Shown: positions 44,520-56,340 of the stretch, one piece after another
How positions within the stretch are numbered: the first letter of the stretch is position 1
How the letters are laid out: every line of letters starts with the position of its first letter
NCBI RefSeq assembly: GCF_910596095.1
Contig: NC_056540.1
Coordinates: 11,153,001 to 11,217,000, forward strand
Length of the DNA stretch: 64,000 nt
Source of the DNA: Thunnus maccoyii
Lineage: Eukaryota > Chordata > Actinopteri > Scombriformes > Scombridae
Reading direction: 5' to 3'
Translations under genes and position numbers: made by a program
Notes under the pieces: model-generated
What the model was told of the DNA's origin: nothing
Database searches by the model: none
The model's input: the letters and a program-made list of their open reading frames with translations, nothing else

Positions 44520-45157
44520 AAACATTAATAAAATTATTAATAGTTGATCGATTTTAATAGTCAATTTATTACTGTCAATTTAAAGCTAAAATGCCAAAAC
44601 TTCACTGGTCCCAGCTTCTCAGATGTGAATATTTGCTGATTTTATTTGTCTGATATGAAATTAAATTGAATACATTTGTGTTTTGGACTGTTGGTCAGAC
44701 AAAAGAAGACATTTGAAGATGGAAGATTGGTCATTTTTCTGTATTTTCTGACATTTTATAGACTACACAATGCATCAACTGAGAAAATAATCTGCAGCTG
44801 GGCTGCACAATTACTTTCATTTCCGTTGATTTTCTTTGTTAAACAATGAATTCTTTGTTATATAAAATATCAGAAAATGGTGAAAATGACCATTACAATT
44901 TCCTTAAGGCTGAGTTAATGTCTTCAAAGAGCTTGTTTTGTCTGATCAGCGGTCCAAAACCCAAAATTTATTCATTTGCTATCACATAAGATAGAAAAAC
45001 AACAAATCCTCCCAAATGAGAAGCTGAAAACGGAATCTTTAGTATTTTTACTAGAACAATTAGTAAAAACAAACTAATTGATTAATCAATTAGTCAACTA
45101 ACATTTTCAATTGTAATCAGCATATTAATGAAAATAACCATTTGTTGCAGGCTTAGC
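44520..45157. mobile_element. Pair of adjoining MITE-like elements (family C)
   Basis: Two neighbouring or nested copies of an AT-rich family with 'GGGCTGCA(A)C'-type ends. The first has 'cttcactggtcccagcttct' and 'ttctgacattttatagac'; the second, reversed, has 'aaaatatcagaaaatggtg' and 'ggtccaaaacccaaa' and ends 'ttgttgcaggctta'. They meet near 44806 ('gggctgcacaattact'). Confidence 0.6.
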
Positions 45158-45492
45158 ATTCATGCCCACAGCATGAAGAACAAGGCAATACTACAGTATA
45201 TGCCTCAATAAATAAAAAAACCTAAACACTGAACAGCTGACTCAGAGTAAAACGACCCTGCCTGGAGTTTATTCCACGAGTTAATGTTGCTAATAAGACC
45301 AGCAGCAGAGTGAATGAGGCCTGACCCCACATCTGAATACATTCCCTCCCTTTTCTTGGTACAGCTTGCCAGAGAGAGTTCCCTGCAGCCATCCCGTCAT
45401 GTTCCAACCAGCCCCATGTGACAACAGAACATGTTCTCTGTGCACCTCGGCTCAAGACCCCCACACACACTTAAATACACACAAAACACACA

Positions 45493-45499
<7 letters not shown>

Positions 45500-45536
<37 letters not shown>
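45500..45536. repeat. (CA)n microsatellite
   Basis: CA run of about 37 bases, preceded by a shorter CA run at 45487-45499. Confidence 0.93.
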
Positions 45537-45538
<2 letters not shown>

Positions 45539-46594
45539 TTTATTACAATAGTCCACACACGCACTCCGTCAACAACAAAGACAAACACATGCAAGCGTGT
45601 CACACTTAGAGGCTGTAATCTCCAAGAAAATCCCATTTGGCAGAGCAGCTGCCAGCGTGGATCACACATAGACTGGAGTTGTGGTGCCCACAGGGTGGCA
45701 AGCTGTCCATCCACACTTCTCTATCAGCTAGACACAAACACACACACGCGCATTTGAAGACAAGCTTAAGGTGGGATCAGCCCCGACCACTGAGACGATA
45801 AATTCATACCACTTGTTTTAATAGAAACATGTCGACGGGCTCGCCCAGACAGTTTCTCATTTGAACAGGGCTTCATTTTTATTGCTCAGTCTATTGATCT
45901 GGCAGGAGGGTTCTCTGTTGCAAGGTAGCCTCAGGGATTCAGCACTTCTAACATAGCAGAGTGTGAGGAGACTGGCTGGCAAAAGTGGTCTGTCCATCTG
46001 TCTGATTATTGTCCTGGCTGTCTGTCAATAACACTTTCTTCTGTTGATGTGAAATGATGCTCAGGTTGTATGAAACAATAGAATATATATAATATAAATA
46101 TTAATATTTAATGTCTTTTCATGTCTTCTCATACTACTCTACATTAAGAAGGAGGCTAATGTATAGTATAAAGTAAAATCATTATCTCTCTCTCTCTATA
46201 GCTACCTAGCTATCTGTCTTTTAATGTAATACATACAGTAGTTTATACAGTATACACACATACATAGAGATAAAATGACAGTGATATGAGCAACAGCATT
46301 TCAGCATTAAAAGACATGATCTTAGAGCACCACCATCTGGCTAAAGGAAATATTACAGGTTTAAACCTGAGTAATACTGGTACAGTAGCATATAAGATTC
46401 ATGAAAAGCATATTTTATCCATTTCCTGTTTAATCATGGTAGATGTTCATAAATTTGGAGCAGTATCTATAACCTTCTGTGTGTTTGTGTATGTGCATGA
46501 CAGAAAGTACATGGTTTGTCCCAGACCCCATTCAGGGACAAAGTTTTGGTTTCAAACAAGTTGACTGGCGACACCTTTCACTGCATACACAGAT

Positions 46595-46950
46595 GTAACG
46601 ACTATTGTCCTTACCAGTTGATCTGACATTTATTTCCTCGATTAATCCATTGCCTGTGAATATGTTGCCTGGTGTATAAAATTTCAAAAAATAGTGTGAA
46701 ATGTCCCACAGCCCTAGGTGATGTCCTCAAATGTCTTGTTTTGTCCCTACCAACAGTCCACAACCCAAAGATAATCAGTTTACTGTCACAGAAGACTAAA
46801 GAAACCAAAAAATATTCATATTTCAGAAGCTGGAAATCTGAAATCAGATAATTTGGACATTTTTTCTTAAAAAATGGCTTAAAACGATGAATTGATTATC
46901 AAAATACTTGGACGATTGACTTTCTGTTGATCGACTAATCGTTGCAGCTA
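46595..46950. mobile_element. MITE-like element, family C copy
   Basis: Carries 'gtccacaacccaaagataat', 'cagtttactgtcacagaaga', 'aatattcatatttcagaagc' and ends 'gactaatcgttgcagcta'. It reads as the inverse of the copy at 51506-51850. Non-coding. Confidence 0.7.
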
Positions 46951-47308
46951 TTCACATCGGTACACACACAGTTGCAGCTACTTGCAGCAGAAGCTAAAAC
47001 AGTCCTTGTCTTTGTTGTGGATAGATCAACATTAGAGTTAAGGATTAGACTCACAGTACATTGGGAGACTCCTGGGAGTAAATCAATCAAATCCAAGTCA
47101 ATGCAATTTTGTGCTCGAACATTACTGTTTTTATTTTTTTATTTTATACAGATGTCACTTAAAGAGTAAAAAAACAGATACAAATGATTTTTTGGCAATT
47201 CAGTGCACTGAAAAACTCAAAATTTCCATTTGACCAATGAACGATAAAATCAAATAAAAGAAGCCAGAACTTGGGTCGCCCTGATGGTAATGACCATGTA
47301 ATCGCATA

Positions 47309-47310
<2 letters not shown>

Positions 47311-47386
<76 letters not shown>
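47311..47386. repeat. Compound (GT)n(GA)n microsatellite
   Basis: GT run at 47311-47358 passes directly into a GA run at 47359-47386. Confidence 0.95.
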
Positions 47387-48224
47387 CAAGGCTCAGTTCA
47401 CATTTCAATCAATCCAGGAAGTGTTTTTTTTCTGTATCCCAAGATAATCTCCCGCCATTATATTAGACATGAAAGAATACAAGAGGATGATGCAAAGAGG
47501 ATTTTACTTATGTATGTAGAAACAAGCTCATGTTTGTGCATGTGTCCTAGGCGAGCACCATAGATGTGCTTTCCCTGCATGTGATGTGACAGCATCGATA
47601 TGGGATCCATATTTTGTCCACCCCTGGCCTCAGATACTGAGCAGAACTAATTACTCTGGCAACACGAAGGCCACAACCTGCCAGCTGAGGGCCTGCAGGA
47701 GGAGGAGAGCTCTTTGCTGTACAAGCTGCAAGAGGTGGAGGCGTGGGAGCAGCCCTGTGATCTGAGTATTCGCCACAGATGTGCGAGGTCATGCACGCGT
47801 ATACACACAAGTGAGCGGATAAACACGCACGCGCGTTTCTGAGGAGAGTGGTGCTAAGGGGACGTCTGTCTCCTCAGACAGACGAGCCAGTGAAGCAGCT
47901 AGAAGAACGAGGAGCGAGACGGGGAGTTGGGCTGGGAGTTGCGCTCAACAGACACGCTTCAGTAATCATACAGTGAGCAAGCAGAGAGAGGGGATGTTTC
48001 TTCGTGAAACAGCCATTTTTCAGTGTGCCAAGCCTCTTCCTGGTACAAATCCAGCTACTGGAACCTGACCATGCTTCACACTAAGAGCTTTTTCATCAGA
48101 CAATCTTAAACACTTATTTTCTGTCTGTTGCTTATTCATTCATTGTTATCCCTGAACTCCTCCTAGAAACAATCAGACCGAGTGAATTGTGTTGTCACAC
48201 ACACACACACAGAGTCATGTTTCC

Positions 48225-48488
48225 ATCACTTCACAGGACATTATATTGACATACGTTCATTTCCTAGAGACTTATCCTAACCTTCACCCTAGCCCTAACC
48301 CTAACCACCACATGCTTAACCCTAACCATAACATAACCCTAAACCAGCCTTAACTTTAAACCAAGCCTTCACCCTAAAATTAATGATTCATGTTACGGGG
48401 ACTTGCTTTCCGTCCCTATAAATGAGGCAAGTCCCCACAACAACTGTGTAGACAGATTTACGTCCCCACAACATGTGGATTACCTGGT

Positions 48489-48490
<2 letters not shown>
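48225..48490. repeat. Teleost repeat with interstitial telomere-like (CCCTAA) motifs
   Basis: 'gtttccatcacttcacagga' leads into irregular CCTAACC/CCCTAA units at about 48268-48380, then 'acttgctttccgtccctata' and two 'gtccccacaac' blocks before a (CA)n tract. The same arrangement recurs in fish genomes as a dispersed minisatellite, so it does not mark a chromosome end. Confidence 0.65.
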
Positions 48491-48520
<30 letters not shown>

Positions 48521-51505
48521 ACACTCACACACAAACACACACTCACTCACAATGAATGGTTTAAGTTTGGGTAAACAGTAAACATCCCCTGTGCCAGGAC
48601 AGCTTGGCCTGGCTGCGCAGCATCAATACTAATGACATCAGGACACAAAGTATCACTATGGAAACCTTGAGGTCCTGGCCCTATCCCGCACCCCTCTGTA
48701 CTACCGGAAAGGCTGGAGAAAAGGCCCATCAGTGGAGGAGCACACAGAGAGAGGGCTAGAGAGAGAAGGTAAGAAAAATTGAAAGAGTGGATGAAGAGAG
48801 CCAAAGGAAGGAGGTAGTGAATGAGAGTCAGAAAGATGAAGAGGGGGAAGAGAGGGGTGAGCCAAAACGTCAGAGAAAAGGAAAGAGAGAATAAGAAATA
48901 AAGCGGGTGGGTTGCGGGGTTCAGAGGCATTGGTCGGTCGGGTGAAGCTGGTTAGGAGCCAGAGCCGAGCGCTTGGTATGAAAACAGGCAGAGCAGTGTG
49001 CCGCAGCCAAGCCTGAGATTCAACTCTGCCGGAAAAGAGCTCCTTTTTCCTTTTCAAATCTGCACTCTCATCTTCTCCCCTCCCCCCAGCATCCATCACC
49101 CCATCCATCACCCTCTCTATTCTACCGCCTGACCGCCTCTCTTAGACTCAGCAACACTTTCAAACAGGCCAGATGGGCTCTATGAAATACAACCCACTGT
49201 CTGCAGCCATCTAAATCACCGTAATGCTGCTGCTCTTCTCAGCTGCTTTTTATTTCCAAGTACAGTTTTGCCAAAGTGTGTACTACAGAAGCAGCTTAGC
49301 ACAATGTCACTTTGAGCAGGCAAGTATGTCTCGGTATGGAGGATGTGTAGGTCATTATAAACCAAAGAAGAAAAAAAAAAAGGTAATGGCTTTAAGGATA
49401 GATTGGTCTGGTCATGTTGGGTCTTGGCCCTCAAAAACATTTACTGTAAGTCATTTCCAAGCGTTAAATTGGCTACTGATGGGAAACTCAATTTAGGCTC
49501 AGTATTGTACTTTGTCACACACCAGGCCTCTTAACACATTTTATGCTAGGTGGGTCACAGAGCCATTTGGTCAGATCAATGTTGGCTAATCACTGAGGAC
49601 CAAGGTTGAGAACAAACTGAGCAAAGCTCATTTTATAGAACAGGAAGGGAAAAAAGCATCTACTTATCGACACATTTAAGAGTAAAAGTCAGACTACGGC
49701 TGCTAGATAAGACTAACAATTTATTTAAGTGTTAAAGTTGTCAACTTGTATATTTCAGCAATTGTACTGAGCATGATAAAATCATTATTTAGTATTCTGC
49801 ACATGATCTGACACTTTCAATTCACATTCATTTTTCATTAATGATTTTTTATGGATACTGAATACTGTCTGGAACACATTTCATATGAACAAGTTTTTTG
49901 TATATGTAGAGGTTGATATGAATGACGTGTAGCTGTTTCTGTAGTTTAATAAAATGTGCCAAGGTTAAGATTTCCACACATTATTAGCTAACGTTTCATT
50001 GGACATAGTCTCGTCTGAAATTTTATTTGTGATTGTAAAGAGACAAAATTCTGCATTGGATGTTTTCTTACTTCTCTTTTTGAATCCTTGGTCTCTGACT
50101 GAGATTGGTGTGTGGGAGTCTCCGTCTCTTGTGTCTGCCTATGAATATGTCTAGCAAATGAGATAAAAAGTGCTGATCCCACAGAGTGTCATTCAGTCAC
50201 GCCTGCATAATCCCACTGGAGGAGAGGGAGAGGAGAATCCAGAGTACGGTAATGGTGTCGGTGGTGAGATTTCAAATCTGGTTGAGTTCCAGTGAGACAA
50301 AGCTGGTCAACAGGGCTCCCCTCCAAAAACAATTTGACTGACAAACAGGAGAGTGTAATTCAGGCAAACAATTCATAGAGCACACATTAAAACAGTGATA
50401 GTCTATGAATTAACAAGATGACACTGTATTTCTTTAGTCTTCTTAGAAGTTTACATTTACACTATTATTATACTGTAGTGGTTAATATTGAACATTTTGG
50501 GGTTTTTTATCCTTACAGTTTGTAAAATTCCACATGCAAGAACACTTCTGGATGTTTAGAGCTTCAAAACAGAGTTCACAAGCAAAACCCTGAATGTACA
50601 AATTTGCTAAATCTTGCTTGGAAGCAGGTGCAAACCTGCACATGACAACATTAAAGATAGGTGTTCTTGTTACCACTAGTGGGAGCAATGTTTTTACGAA
50701 TGGGTCTGTTTTACTTGTATTGTGCACATGGATGCACGTGCACGCAGGCAACAGGGTAAACAGCTTTGGAGGAAGGAAGGAAATGCGTTCAACACGTCCA
50801 TTAGACCTCAAGGACACGTACAATGCATTTTGGTAAAATAACACTAAATGTGAGCATATTTTTCGTTTTGTTTTTTTACAAGAAAACTCCACTAGGCACC
50901 TTTAACATAAAGCTTCTTGATATTTTATATCCAAGTAACACCCCTCCCTACCCAATTCAGTTATACAAAACCTTGTTCTCTCACAAACAGTGTTAAATTG
51001 TTGTAGTTCCATTTTATTGCAAAGATCCTTTGTCTGTATAGTGCTCCTCAAAAAACTGAACTGTAGCTGTTTTTTGCAAGGGAGACCCGGCCAAGATAGT
51101 AGCATAAAAAGTTGGAGAAAAAACATTAGAGTGAAACAGAAATGCAACAAATAACATACTATCAAGGCTAAAATGTTCTCAAACAGTTTAATCTCTGTGT
51201 GCAGTCTATTGCAAGTAGCTGAGGCAGAAAACACAAAGCCAGAGCCAGGCAGCAGAAATAGAGAGCAGATATACATCTTAATACAGCAATCAAAAAAGAA
51301 GAACCGGTTACTATGGTAACTACTTCTCAAAGAATATACATTTCGTCAAGTCGGGTATGATTGTTTGCTTAAATTGCATATCTGGAGTGTGTACACAGCA
51401 CCGGTTTCAATTAAAGCTGACCAGAGATGCAGTTGTATTTGATAGAAACTGGTAAACAGATGGCTTCAAAAAATGTCTATGTGTGATCTATTCTTTAATT
51501 TTAAG

Positions 51506-51850
51506 TAGAGCTGCAACAATTAGTCGATAAGTTGATCAACAGAAAATTTTGCTAATCGATTAATTGTTTTGAGTAAATTTTTAAGAAAATATGCCAAAAA
51601 TTCTCTGGTTCCAGCTTCTTTAATGTGAATATTATGTGATTTCTTTAGTTCTCTATGATAGTTAACTGAATATCTTTGAGTTGTGGACAAAACAATGTGA
51701 CATTCAAGGTTGCATCTTGGGCTCTGGGAAACAATGATCAACAATTTTCACTCATTCCTGACATTTTATAAACAAAACAACTGATCGATTAAACTAGATG
51801 ATAATACATAGATTAATCGATAATAAAAATAAACATTAGTTACAGCCCTC
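51506..51850. mobile_element. MITE-like element, family C copy with visible terminal inverted repeats
   Basis: Starts 'tagagctgcaacaattagtc' and ends 'acattagttacagccctc', an imperfect inverted repeat of about 18 bases. The interior carries 'ggttccagcttctttaatgt' and 'gaatatctttgagttgtgga', in antiparallel order to the copy at 46595. Length is about 345 bp, with no coding capacity. Confidence 0.75.
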
Positions 51851-52420
51851 AATTTAAATTTGAGGACTGCAACTAATGATGACTTTGATATTGCATTTAT
51901 TATATGAAAATAGTACATAAAGACAAATTAGCTCTAATTTCATGGTAATTAAAACTTGAATTCTTGAGGTAACAGCAGAGATAATGGCTTAGAAAGAAGC
52001 AAGCAGCTGTGATCATGTATTGATAGCTGCTGATACACATGATACTGGTTTCAAACTGTATTGATTTTCTGTGTGGGAACTACTTCCTGAAGTTTACAGA
52101 GTTTTATACTGGCTTTAATGGACCTGGCAGATGACTAATAAGGCTCACACAGGGGAACTCCACAAGCTGCCTTTCCTGCTTAACAATACCAGCTATAAAT
52201 ATGGTGAGTCTCACTGTGTGAATCATTATAAATGTGCCCCATATAGTTGGTGATTTCCTCAAATTGTGAGTATCACAAGTCTAAAAACTAAAGACATACA
52301 AACATATAAAAAGACTGAGGCAGACAGAGACAGAGAGAGAATTGGTTTGCTGATTTATGACTCATCATTGTGACATCATGTGCCATCCATCCATTCAGAG
52401 TTGTGCGTTTTGTACTGTCT

Positions 52421-52425
<5 letters not shown>

Positions 52426-52475
<50 letters not shown>
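52426..52475. repeat. (TG)n microsatellite
   Basis: TG run of about 50 bases with no interruption. Confidence 0.95.
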
Positions 52476-52477
<2 letters not shown>

Positions 52478-53295
52478 GGGGTAGGGGCTGTGGGGTGACA
52501 GAACAAGTAAGTGAAAAAGAGACAGAAAAGAGAGACAGACTGGTACTTCATGTACAGTAGCATTAGGCTACATTATTTATCCATTCGTCCTGTCTAATGT
52601 GTAGAGCACCATTCAAACAGAACAGTAAAAGCCTTCACTCCAGTATGGCAGGAGGAGTGATGTAGTCTCTCCCTCGCTCTCGCTCTCAAACACACGCACA
52701 CACACACACACACACACAATACTCTGTCCATGGTGCTGACAGACCGAAAACACAACAAATGCCTCATAAACAGGTTTCTTTCTATCTTTAGCCATCTTTG
52801 CTCCAGACTATGTTTTGGTTTGGACCCCAGCTCCGTATCGACCGTGTTACTCAGGTTATTCTGTACAAACAGGACTGTGATGACTATGCAACAATGGAAG
52901 GCTATTTTCAGAGGGGTATTGAAAAACTATGCTGGGAAACTATAAAAGGGCACCTAAAGCGAGATCTAACTGGATCATTGCTCTTGTGGGTATAGTTGGG
53001 TTTCTACAGGCAGCTGAGATAAACCCCTCAGCGGCGACTCAGGCAATGCTGTAAATCTGCTGAGATGACATTGTTATCTCTCACTTCAAAGACCCTTGTC
53101 TTTAACTAATAGGACCCCTCCTCTGTTCCTCCAAAAGGACTTGGGTGAAGACACCATTGGTCTTTGCTCATCTGTCACAGTGATCTAACCCTCCCCAGGG
53201 AACACTAATGTCAAGCCAAGCAGGGGAGCTCCAAGAGAGCAGAAAGGGAACCAACATCTGGGGCCTTCTGCTCCCTTGCTTTCATATCTGTGGCC

Positions 53296-53510
53296 TTTTT
53301 TTTATTTATTAACCTTTATTTATCCAGGGAGAGTCGACTGAAAGCACATGCTCTTGGTCAGGAACATTCTGTATCATATTTATAGAGTTAACACATTTTA
53401 CATCTGGAACCTGCTCAATATATCCACTGTTGTCATTGGTGGAGGGGGGGGGGTTACTCCTGGGACTCAAACTGTTACTTCTACTCCACTACTTCCTCCA
53501 AATGTGTTCA
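53296..53510 (+). repeat. Interspersed repeat, 'AACCTTTATTTATCCAGG' family
   Basis: 'aacctttatttatccaggga' followed by 'gactgaaagcacatgctctt' and 'ctcctgggactcaaactg' matches a repeat core common in fish. It is short, diverged and non-coding. Confidence 0.45.
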
Positions 53511-55756
53511 TTTATTGATTTTAATTTGGATGTCATTTAACTGGATATTGATCAATGGATATTAGCCTGGTCTGTTTTTTTTCCATTTTTCAATAGGTTT
53601 GGTCTACTTTGCATTTGTACTACCACCATTTGAAGTGGAAGACGTTGATCATTTAAACCATTTATCCAGTTACCTTTAGCAATGTATTTCAATTTAATTT
53701 TTTATCATTTTTACACATTCTCAGTCACAGCACATGTTGTTAAAGTATTTATGTGTTTATTTTCCTCCTAAACCCAAATATGTGGATATTTTTTTTTTTT
53801 TTACTGAATCATAATTTCTATTTTTTTCCTGGCAACTGCAGGAGTACCTGCAGAGGTAAAAGTACTGTTGGATACTTCCACTGTATGTTCTCCCTCTACA
53901 CATGATAATCTAAATACAGTAGCAATGCACACACATACACTATATCTGTCTAAAGCTGAAAATCAGATGTTTTTTATTTGTATTGCATTATTTCAAATGT
54001 GTACAGCTGCTGTAACGTTTTGTTTTATTATCTCCAGCACCGTTTGTTCCTCTTATCTGCTGTATCCTCAACTTCACTGCTGCACAACCTCATTAAATTT
54101 TCATCCAAACAACTCTTTTCTTCTAAAGTCTAAGTCCACGCAACTTAAAAATGGGTGCATTGAAAACAAGGAAAGCTTTTTATCCATGTATGTCACCTGA
54201 GTACACGAACACTTGTTATACCTTTGATTCTAATTCTTATTGTACAGGTTTTATACCATAATGAAAAGCAGAAAAGACAAAAAATAAATTTCAATACTAC
54301 ACCAGAACTACACCATCAGGACTAGGAACGAAGAATATATTACATTAAAATAATAACTATTTGTCAGTTACTGTATATGTCATCTCCATGCATACTGCAA
54401 TACATTAATAATGCAATACTAAGGTAATATTTAACATTTCAAAGTTTTAGAGGCAAATAATAAAGGGACTTTGCCATACTCCACATTTTAACTAATTGAT
54501 ATTATTGAAGCACTGGAAATCTGCTAGGAGTAACCTGTCTTATTCAATCCATCAGGACCTTTTATAAAACCACAGAGACAGAGGGGCAGAGAGGGGGAGT
54601 GAGAGAAAGAGGAAGCCCATCCTGATGTTCTATATATACCCCAATCCCAATAGTAGCTGTGTCTCTGTCCTGCAGCCTGCCAGCTAGAGCAAAGACCCAG
54701 GAGTCCAGCTCAATAAGGAGCCTCTTTGTCTGGCTATATAGTTCCCAACAGGGATACAGTCAATGCTGTATAACACAGAACACTGAAGCTCACTATCAAG
54801 TTAGGCCAGTGGTAAAAAAACATTGGACCTACATATTGTGAAACAGTGGTAAAGAAAGGAGAGAAGGAAACCTGCGTCACTGTGTTTTCTGTAATAATAT
54901 ACTACGTCCTGTGAGGGTGCAAGAGTTAAGGAACTCTCAGCGATACTGTAATTGTTAATTTCTTTCCTTGTTTTCATGTAGGCTTACTGTGGAGACCTAG
55001 CAGGAAGTGTTTGTGGTAAAGTGAGATTGCGGATGAGTGCTGTGTGAGAAAGAGAGAGTTGTTGTTTTGAGACGTCTCACTGTTTAAGAGAACGTCATGT
55101 TTGTTTCAGCTCCCAAAGGCTGGTGAGATCCATCTAATGAGGTTTTAGTCCATTAAATGCATGTCATTTGTACTTTATATTGCTCTTAAAAATTTTCCAA
55201 AGCATACCCTTAGCTTTCATGTTGACACCCCTCCTTTGAGATAGCCACTCATTTCCCTTTATTTTGTTTCAGAATGACATTTTATACTTGGAACGTTTCC
55301 TCCATTTCTTTGTTGTGACCTTAACCGTACCAAACCTTACTTAAAATCACGTCTAACCAAATGTCTAAACATAAATATAGCTAATCTTACACCTAACCTA
55401 GCCATCTATAATGTCTAAACATTACATTTTGATTGCATTTTTGTGTTTTTGGTGCACCTTTTCTTCCAGTTTGGACTGGTCAGTTCCAAATTCACTGCCT
55501 GTTGGGCTCAGGAGACACTACAAAGGATTTAAAAATTCTAAGGTCCCACCACAAAAAAACACCATGTCCAACAGAGACATTTTAATTAGATTGCTGTGTA
55601 ACGTTAATAAAAACAACTGTGACCAGTCACATCTAGCTGATATATGATCCATGTTTTAAGGTTAGTATTTGCACCAGTACATGAAGCCAGTACACAGAAA
55701 ATGAATCAGTGCATCTCTTAGTTAAAACATCAATACAGTCTTTTAAATCTGAATAG

Positions 55757-56340
55757 ATTTTTTTTTACCACTTGGGGGCAGCACAACAGGCTGTAAACAC
55801 AACACTGACATATCATCGCCTTATAAAAGCAATATGGAAAACAGCTGCCTATTTACCGACCAGCACACACAGAGCAACATTAGCATTCATTTTGAGTCGT
55901 GTTTCTGGCCATCCGGCAAATGTAAGTCCAATATTCACTCTCCTTTTACCTCTGTTTTGGTCTCCACCAGCTCCTGAGGGAATGTTGGTTCTTAAGCCTC
56001 AATTATGTTCACCCACTAGTCACTAACTTTGTCTGTCGGCCCTTTCGTGCTCAGCAGGAATACAGTGGGTTTATCAGGGATTGTTTGCTAAAAACAGCTA
56101 TCTGCTGTAGCTAGAAATAAGGGTGATAAGATCAGTAAGAGAGAACCCAAACAATAAAGTTGCAGCTTGTAAAACCAGAACAATAAGCTGAAAGATGCTA
56201 AAATGCTCCTTAGAACTGCTGGTAACTGCAGGGTCAGGTGATGAATCTCTGTGGGTGTTTCACTACAAGTGACGCTTTTCATATCACATGTAGGAATTTG
56301 ATCTGATAAAGATATAAAATTATTGATTAGTGCAGCTTTA
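55757..56340 (+). repeat. Interspersed repeat, family B, copy 2 (ppp2r2b distal intron)
   Basis: Second copy of the family described at 18664-19195, in the same order and orientation over about 580 bases. It ends in 'TAGTGCAGCTTTA'. The two copies differ by substitutions and small indels, so they are old dispersed insertions rather than a recent duplication. Confidence 0.75.

Noticed and set aside
48268..48380. A possible chromosome-end telomere
   Set aside because: Units are irregular, short and embedded in a dispersed repeat within a gene intron.
48547..49111. Overlapping minus-strand ORFs of 127 and 136 codons
   Set aside because: Composition is driven by CT-rich low-complexity sequence. 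There is no domain or splice support, and they lie in the distal ppp2r2b intron.
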